Source of the DNA: Sipunculus nudus
Lineage: Eukaryota; Annelida; Sipuncula; Golfingiida; Sipunculidae
DNA length: 64,000 nucleotides
Assembly: GCA_026874595.1 (NCBI GenBank)
Contig: CM049315.1
Coordinates: 74,474,401 to 74,538,400, forward strand
Reading direction: 5' to 3'
The position numbers were made by a program, and so were the translations under genes. This document shows, piece after piece, positions 61,801 through 64,000 of the stretch. Positions within the stretch are counted from its first letter, which is position 1; the number at the start of each line of letters is the position of its first letter. The notes under the pieces were generated by a model that saw only the letters and a program-made list of their open reading frames with translations, had not been told where the DNA came from and searched no databases.

Positions 61801-64000
61801 CATCAAGTTGGTACAAACAGTAGCACATGGTGGCAGACAGTAGTGGTTCCAACAAATATTTTGTTCCAAATAAGAGGGGGAGATCCATGTGGGGGATGCC
61901 TGTTAGTGTAAGTGACAGTCTTCACTCTCAACACTTTAAAAACAGATTTATGCTGACATACACATCCAAAAATGCCAACAAGCTGTAAGCTACTGTAATG
62001 GGGATAATGTCCAAAGGGCCAAAATTTAGTCAAGCAAAATATGTATAATGGGCATAATGGCTGTCCTGTAATAATATAGGGCCAATATCACCACACCTTA
62101 CAATATATCTAACAATATATGTAAGGTGGTGTGTTGTGGAAAACATGTGTTAAAAATATCTGATTTAACTTGATTGTTGGAGGATTTTAACATTAAATCT
62201 GTTTAAGGTGAACAATATACTTCAAATAAATATATAATAATCCAAAAAGTAAAAAACGATTTCACAGTTTTTATATATCATTTCTAACTTTGATTGTGGA
62301 TTATGCTAAAGTTTGTCTCTGTTGAAATTGTTTTATTTTGAGAGTATTTGAGATCAGGTGGTTTCTCTTTAAACATTGGCTTTTGACTTAAATCTCTAAT
62401 GATGTTGGCAATAGTGATAGTAAGATAATGATAGTGAAGGTTGATGAAGATAACAATGAACATGATGATTACTTTGATGATGTTTAGGGAACTGATAGTT
62501 TGGTGACACCAGTAACGCCCCAAGTAACGATGGAGACAGTTAAGGAGTCTGATCAGATGTCAGAGCCGAGGGAGCGAGAAGACCAGTCCTCGTTGAGTCG
62601 CAGACAGTCAGTGGCAGCTCAGAGGATCATCCAAGAAGCTAGTCAGCTCGAGGAAGTCCCAACCAGGTCCCTGGAAGACTGGAAAAGGAAGGCTGAGGAA
62701 GTGGTAAGGCCTCAAGTAGGACTGTAACAATACGTTAACTGACCACGCTTCTTATCTTTAGGGTACAGGTACCTGGATCATATCCCTGCTGGTTAATATA
62801 TAATATGGGCTATGTTGGCCCGGTACATGCCTGTATCATCCCAAATGAGTGCATTGGTGTCAAACTGCACTAAACCCTGGGATGAAATTGATTTGTTTTA
62901 ATAAAATTCAACTGCAGGCTGCTTCAAAGACCGTAACCAAATCACAGTTCATTTCTTTGGATTTTTAACATTTAAGGGCTATTGTGGCTCAGGGGTAGAG
63001 CACAGGACTTAAAGCTGGGAGATCTTTAGTTTGAATCTCAGCTGAGGCAGTGAGATTTTTCACTGTTGGCTCCCACCCAGGGTAGGCGCTCTGCAGGCTG
63101 AATGGGAAGGTTGTACCCAACAGCTATGCTTCACTTACAAATGAGTGCACCTTTTAGTGGTCCCTCAGGGGTATTACACACCCAGGACGAACATGTGCAG
63201 TAATCACCGGGCCTGGTTAACACAAGGATATAAATTAGAGGAAACTTGTGATACTGCCCTGTCAAGTAGTCTGAAACTGAAGTGGAATTCTGCAGATAAA
63301 CATATATTTAGTTAAGCTGGCATAAAAAAAATGGAGGTTGTTACCTTCAACAAAATAATTTTAAAAAAGTTTTTTTTTTAGTTTGAACAGAGTGAGCTTG
63401 CGGTTGGTGGTAAGAAGCTAGAACTAAAGTCTGATGAATCCTTCCTCTACTGGACTCCTGCTCCTCCAAAGTGGGATGTCCCACCGGCGACCGTCAAACA
63501 GACGCTGTTCCCTCACTACCACGGTGTGGAGGTGTTTGTGCAGAGCGAGACGAGTCATGTGCCGGTGGAGGAGTCATCTGACAGCGAGATCGAGGAGGAA
63601 CCTGAGGAGGTGACAGACGAGGATGAGAAGAAATCAAGACAAAGGTGAGAATGTTCATATTGTTCCTACATTAAGACAGCACCATAGGCAAAGACACCAA
63701 GACATAATAGATATGTATAGCTGTATATTTATTTTAATTCTGATTAGAGAGAGCACTAATTAGGTCAATTAGCATTTATAAAGTGAGGAGTACAAACCTT
63801 ATTTTGCAGACTTCTTTATGGTAAGAGCCCATCATTACGGGATCTAACAGTGTACATCCGGGCAAAGCAGCAGCGAGATCAGGATATCGCAACGGGGAAG
63901 CTGAAACAGGAGGATCTGTACAAGACTGAGTCAGACGAAGAGAAGACAGAGAACGAGAGTTCCGTGACTGCTGGATCTGATCTGTATGCACGATTCTCAC
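43645..64000 (+). CDS. Uncharacterised multi-exon gene, 18 coding exons, 3' end beyond window
   Basis: Coding exons: 43645-43841, 44215-44317, 45929-46061, 46953-47004, 50063-50147, 51018-51410, 53110-53224, 54932-55055, 55840-55919, 56566-56616, 57643-57720, 58301-58342, 59978-60024, 60292-60429, 60884-61198, 62488-62703, 63382-63644, 63810-64000+. All introns are GT-AG and the phases agree at every junction, giving about 874 codons without a stop. The start ATG has a good context (GAGCCATGG). The protein is soluble and highly charged, with no signal peptide, membrane segment or enzyme motif. A Pro/Arg-rich part is encoded by exon 6, a Lys-rich part by exon 8, a low-complexity E/Q/T/D-rich middle by exons 10-14, and the more conserved-looking, Trp-containing segments by exons 15-18. 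I do not recognise the family. A large cytoskeletal, ciliary or scaffold protein is a guess. The gene structure itself is well supported. Confidence 0.85.
43845..44070 (+). repeat. 35-bp intronic minisatellite that copied the exon-1 donor
   Basis: The exon end and donor GCAAAGTAAGATTGTCA are duplicated at 43871-43887. They are followed by about five 35-bp units (aggttattgtcatg, taggggaaagtctta) starting at 43911, 43946, 43981, 44016 and 44051. Further degenerate gtaagat phrases continue to about 44170. Confidence 0.8.
44215..44317 (+). CDS. Coding exon 2
   Basis: Acceptor tttgtttcag. Encodes NKLAPEFIPQKIHEKRKT and on to KKVK. Donor aag|gtcagt. Phase 2 in, phase 0 out. Confidence 0.85.
44466..44628. 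mobile_element. Mariner/pogo-like MITE, 163 bp
   Basis: Flanked by TA on both sides. Ends CAGTAAAGCTT... and ...AAGGTTTTACTG are inverted, with a further inverted pair GACCACC/GGTGGT inside. The CAGTRAA ends and TA target fit pogo/Tigger-type Tc1-mariner MITEs. Confidence 0.65.
45045..45253 (-). mobile_element. SINE family B, truncated copy
   Basis: Matches the 3' two thirds of the SINE at 31878-32192 in the same orientation (tatagtttggtatcaccaa, cctggatgaa). A tRNA-like head with tggcataatgg on the minus strand at 45715-45795 may be its displaced 5' part. Confidence 0.55.
45255..45600. repeat. GTCTG-rich repeat fragment
   Basis: gtctgtctgtccctctgtctgtctgtc lies at about 45308-45334 beside phrases such as ctataactttcctgaatttt and ttcttcaaatttggg. 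Such flanks accompany the tandem-core elements, but no hairpin or core array is complete here. Confidence 0.35.
45929..46061 (+). CDS. Coding exon 3
   Basis: Acceptor atttcgaacag. Encodes SDGPAPELAPYNPLDKES and on to YPYTRDETVTTE. Donor ag|gtagat, phase 1 out. GC content is clearly higher than in the flanking introns. Confidence 0.85.
46627..46870. mobile_element. Fold-back MITE, copy 1
   Basis: CACCAGGGCT (46704-46713) is inverted as AGCCCTGGTG (46834-46843), and AATCAGACCAA is inverted as TTGGTCTGATT inside. The surrounding ~240 bp matches copy 2 at 50606-50880. Long frames on both strands here follow from the inverted repeat. Confidence 0.7.
46953..47004 (+). CDS. Coding exon 4
   Basis: Acceptor atttcttttcag. 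Encodes EMKKPHVTSLGVVPVRD. Donor acag|gtaggt. Phase 1 in, phase 2 out. Confidence 0.8.
47331..47670 (+). mobile_element. tRNA-derived SINE, family A, copy 1
   Basis: The A-box-like tgtggctcaggcttagagc and B-box-like gagttagaatctc (tRNA GGTTCGAATCC) are spaced as in a tRNA. The body, with gatttttcacggt, gagtgctctgcagactt, tgggaaggccatgcccaa and ctgccctgtca, matches 62977-63360. Confidence 0.8.
47672..48035 (+). mobile_element. tRNA-derived SINE, family B, plus strand
   Basis: Directly abuts the family A SINE. The head gtggtggcttaatg...ataaggtgc is followed by a body that matches 31878-32192 in reverse orientation: gcaaagtctttatc, cccaggagtgaa, gtagaacgaaataa, ctagcgcctgatatggcagc. Confidence 0.75.
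48662..49078. mobile_element. Long fold-back element, ~190-bp inverted arms
   Basis: The left arm (48662-48855) and right arm (48885-49078) are inverse copies through their whole length. Examples are ggaataccgtctaaata versus tatttaggcggtattcc-type ends, accctataatgaaagaccat versus atggtctttaattatagggt, and aaatttaaattgtcatcag versus its inverse. Only about 30 bp separates the arms. Confidence 0.75.
49586..49892. mobile_element. MITE with terminal inverted repeats, copy 2
   Basis: Ends TTAGGGCAAAAAAAA...CTATGGTTCTCAGGTAC and GTGCCTGAGAACCATACC...TTTTGCCTAA are inverted. It is about 85 bp longer than copy 1 because of an A-rich internal segment (49785-49850). Confidence 0.75.
50063..50147 (+). 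CDS. Coding exon 5
   Basis: Acceptor tggtttacag. Encodes SVHLTDLNVMLKGRQALANE and then DPILGPVQR. Donor agg|gtaagt. Phase 2 in, phase 0 out. Confidence 0.85.
50606..50880. mobile_element. Fold-back MITE, copy 2
   Basis: Matches 46627-46870 (acacagcagtcat, ttttaactgctgcttt, gtgcatccagctccaa). Its right half carries an extra inverted segment with cacagggccaagaattagac. Confidence 0.65.
51018..51410 (+). CDS. Coding exon 6 (131 codons)
   Basis: Acceptor cttcctttag. Begins ANTTEIDKLVESSIDDQEIF, then a Pro-rich stretch RPPPAPKP, a basic cluster SRRSRHRRP and an acidic SIDEEEP. Ends SQTSSIAS at the donor tca|gtgagt. Phase 0 on both sides, so skipping would keep the frame. Confidence 0.9.
51447..51716 (-). 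mobile_element. tRNA-derived SINE, family C, copy 1
   Basis: On the minus strand a B-box-like gggtttgaatctgag follows gaagcggttggaacgcc. It begins 36 bp after the exon-6 donor. The whole unit matches 57789-58057. Confidence 0.65.
51751..51905 (-). mobile_element. SINE family C, partial copy 2
   Basis: Repeats the head region of copy 1 (aggggaaaatattgggcc, attccaactacttcgctag, gcaagtttcactagcgagac) and then stops. Confidence 0.6.
52066..52160 (-). pseudogene. LINE C-terminal zinc-knuckle-like fragment
   Basis: The minus strand reads HHKCRTCGRFFHDQLGLTSH. This resembles the C-x-x-C-GR-x-F-x-x-x-x-GL-x-SH motif seen at the C-terminus of some invertebrate LINE polyproteins. The last His is replaced (LQTQ). 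It is a short isolated fragment in intron 6. Confidence 0.4.
53110..53224 (+). CDS. Coding exon 7
   Basis: Acceptor atgccccag. Encodes VKSVKELVDEAKRLSASDIG, then a basic GRRPSQKHPVPRAAKP. Donor cag|gtaagg, phase 1 out. Confidence 0.85.
53295..54291. mobile_element. Mariner/pogo-like element, ~1 kb, non-coding
   Basis: Terminal inverted repeats CAGTGAAACTCCT... and ...AGGAGTTTCACTG are flanked by TA on both sides. The inner ends (gtggacaactc / agtgtctggc) continue the match. There is no transposase frame, so it is a non-autonomous copy or one carrying filler. Confidence 0.75.
54932..55055 (+). CDS. Coding exon 8
   Basis: Acceptor gattattacag. Lys-rich KLTKKDGKMKGKLSKAE, then STEKTVDQIIASLKDQSKKG. 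The donor agt|gtaagt is set by frame agreement with exon 9. Confidence 0.85.
55061..55150. mobile_element. Truncated mariner/pogo-like MITE next to a donor
   Basis: TACAGTAAACCCCCGGTATT starts within the exon-8 donor context, only five bases into the intron. An inverted pair GACCACC/GGTGGTTG is visible, but the far end is not clear. Confidence 0.45.
55840..55919 (+). CDS. Coding exon 9
   Basis: Acceptor acttttgcag. Encodes ISDADRKIQEIMNRVISRTS, then AVLGDLG, a predicted amphipathic helix. Donor ttg|gtaagt. Phase 2 in, phase 1 out. Confidence 0.85.
56566..56616 (+). CDS. Coding exon 10 (51 nt cassette-type)
   Basis: Acceptor gtggtgatag. Encodes MEPIAVDTEGTGDQDQ. Donor aag|gtaggt. Phase 1 on both sides. 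Confidence 0.75.
57225..57470 (+). repeat. ~67-bp tandem repeat, 2-3 degenerate copies
   Basis: attggtgtgtttc, agctttggcagactt and agatttggccac recur about 67 bp apart. The segment ends ggtcagctgagctaag, like the 3' arm of the terminal hairpins at 19648 and 26740, followed by a poly-C run (57470-57487). It may be a remnant of the same element class. Confidence 0.45.
57643..57720 (+). CDS. Coding exon 11 (78 nt cassette-type)
   Basis: Acceptor gtgttgttacag. Encodes EDKTELSAQEETTTEAAQ, then VTDQHDQT. Donor cag|gtatat. Phase 1 on both sides. Low-complexity acidic, Gln- and Thr-rich. Confidence 0.8.
57789..58057 (-). mobile_element. SINE family C, copy 3
   Basis: Matches 51447-51716 over its length (cttgctcaggg, attccaacca, gcttcactagtgagacagtt, aacccaattacttcaaacca). 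It lies 68 bp after the exon-11 donor. Confidence 0.65.
58301..58342 (+). CDS. Coding exon 12 (42 nt cassette-type)
   Basis: Acceptor ctctccttacag. Encodes ELEQEELKKEDSVK. Donor aag|gtcaga. Phase 1 on both sides. Confidence 0.75.
58664..58690 (-). other. Terminal stem-loop of the intron-12 element
   Basis: AGCCCTCAGCC and GGCTGATGGGCT pair with one bulged base around the loop CTTA. Confidence 0.75.
58712..58740. repeat. (GTCC)n tract
   Basis: Five to six GTCC units, the reverse complement of the GGAC/ACGG tract of the other elements. Confidence 0.9.
59978..60024 (+). CDS. Coding exon 13
   Basis: Acceptor tctatcttcag. Encodes DGPADTMPPSVTDTTE. Donor gag|gtatga. Phase 1 in, phase 0 out. Confidence 0.75.
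60292..60429 (+). CDS. Coding exon 14 (46 codons)
   Basis: Acceptor ttaccatcag. Encodes EPVLESAEDSERTLTSPVSG and ends DKDKEDELIQ. Acidic, Ser-rich and disordered. Donor cag|gtaagt. Phase 0 on both sides. Confidence 0.85.
60884..61198 (+). CDS. Coding exon 15 (105 codons)
   Basis: Acceptor gtaatacag. Starts AWEDLMAPADVTQEDI, then a Lys/Pro-rich linker and a segment with SVELLSSWGPRQMGVKHGGL, YKGVWRVYHVPSRFEKTL. The Trp, Tyr and His content and the higher GC suggest the best-conserved part of the protein. Phase 0 on both sides. Confidence 0.9.
61199..62487 (+). other. Intron 15, nothing further seen
   Basis: 1.3 kb with no recognised repeat or RNA. A degenerate GATGA-rich stretch (62400-62480) precedes the acceptor. 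Confidence 0.5.
62488..62703 (+). CDS. Coding exon 16 (72 codons)
   Basis: Acceptor gatgtttag. Encodes GTDSLVTPVTPQVTMETVKE, then REREDQSSLSRRQSVAAQR with a basophilic-kinase-type RRQS site, and ends in EDWKRKAEEV. Donor gtg|gtaagg. Phase 0 on both sides. Confidence 0.9.
62977..63360 (+). mobile_element. tRNA-derived SINE, family A, copy 2
   Basis: The A-box-like tgtggctcaggggtagagc and B-box-like agtttgaatctc are better preserved than in copy 1. It ends about 20 bp before the exon-17 acceptor. Confidence 0.8.
63382..63644 (+). CDS. Coding exon 17
   Basis: The acceptor is a T-run followed by TAG. Encodes FEQSELAVGGKKLELKSDES, FLYWTPAPPKWDVPP, LFPHYHGVEVFVQ, then a strongly acidic ESSDSEIEEEPEEVTDEDE tract. 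Donor aaag|gtgaga, phase 2 out. Confidence 0.9.
63810..64000 (+). CDS. Coding exon 18 (partial, runs off the window)
   Basis: Acceptor cttattttgcag. Encodes LLYGKSPSLRDLTVYIRAKQ, DIATGKLKQEDLYKTESDEE and ends in SDLYARFS at the window edge without a donor or stop. Confidence 0.85.

Overview
The window is nuclear DNA from a eukaryote. It is AT-rich, has long GT-AG introns, and carries tRNA-derived SINEs, LINE remnants, a Penelope-like remnant, a Helitron remnant and many microsatellites. Together with large tandem-repeat elements that end in an (ACGG)n tract and a stem-loop (the 'pearl'/Helentron-like type known from molluscs), this suggests a marine lophotrochozoan, most likely a bivalve mollusc. 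That assignment is inference. No rRNA, intact tRNA, CRISPR array or prokaryotic gene is visible.

Layout. 1-830: 3' part of a tandem-repeat element with a 280-bp period. 830-3754: AT-rich DNA with no gene seen. 3755-26740: one very large element. It has a short left domain, about 62 tandem monomers of ~336 bp arranged in higher-order units of 9, 10, 8, 10, 8, 8 and 9 monomers, a degenerate GACGG tract and a terminal stem-loop. A second, 1.9-kb element of the same family (17725-19648) is inserted cleanly in the array. 26741-39500: intergenic DNA with microsatellites, a SINE, a LINE 3' remnant, a promoter-like cluster (33.5 kb) and the 3' end of a decayed canonical Helitron (37417-37800, minus strand). 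39.5-43 kb: a possible 5' non-coding exon, another LINE remnant, and the 3' end of a Penelope-like element with a hammerhead-like motif.

43645-64000: the only convincing host gene, on the plus strand. I reconstruct 18 coding exons whose reading frame is kept across all 17 introns (about 874 codons), and the gene runs off the right edge. The product is hydrophilic and largely disordered, rich in E, K, S and P. I do not recognise the family. The introns are loaded with MITEs, SINEs and one more tandem-core rolling-circle-like element (58664-59700, minus strand).

Main result. Four elements in the window share one architecture: tandem core, GACGG-type microsatellite, and 3' stem-loop. In the three whose 5' end is visible, one arm of the stem-loop recurs inverted near that end. 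The tandem cores of three of them, otherwise different in sequence and period (280, 336 and ~301 bp), carry the same perfect 12-bp palindrome GGTGGCGCCACC or a one-base variant. The combination of giant size, higher-order core organisation, nesting and shared palindrome is the most unusual thing here.
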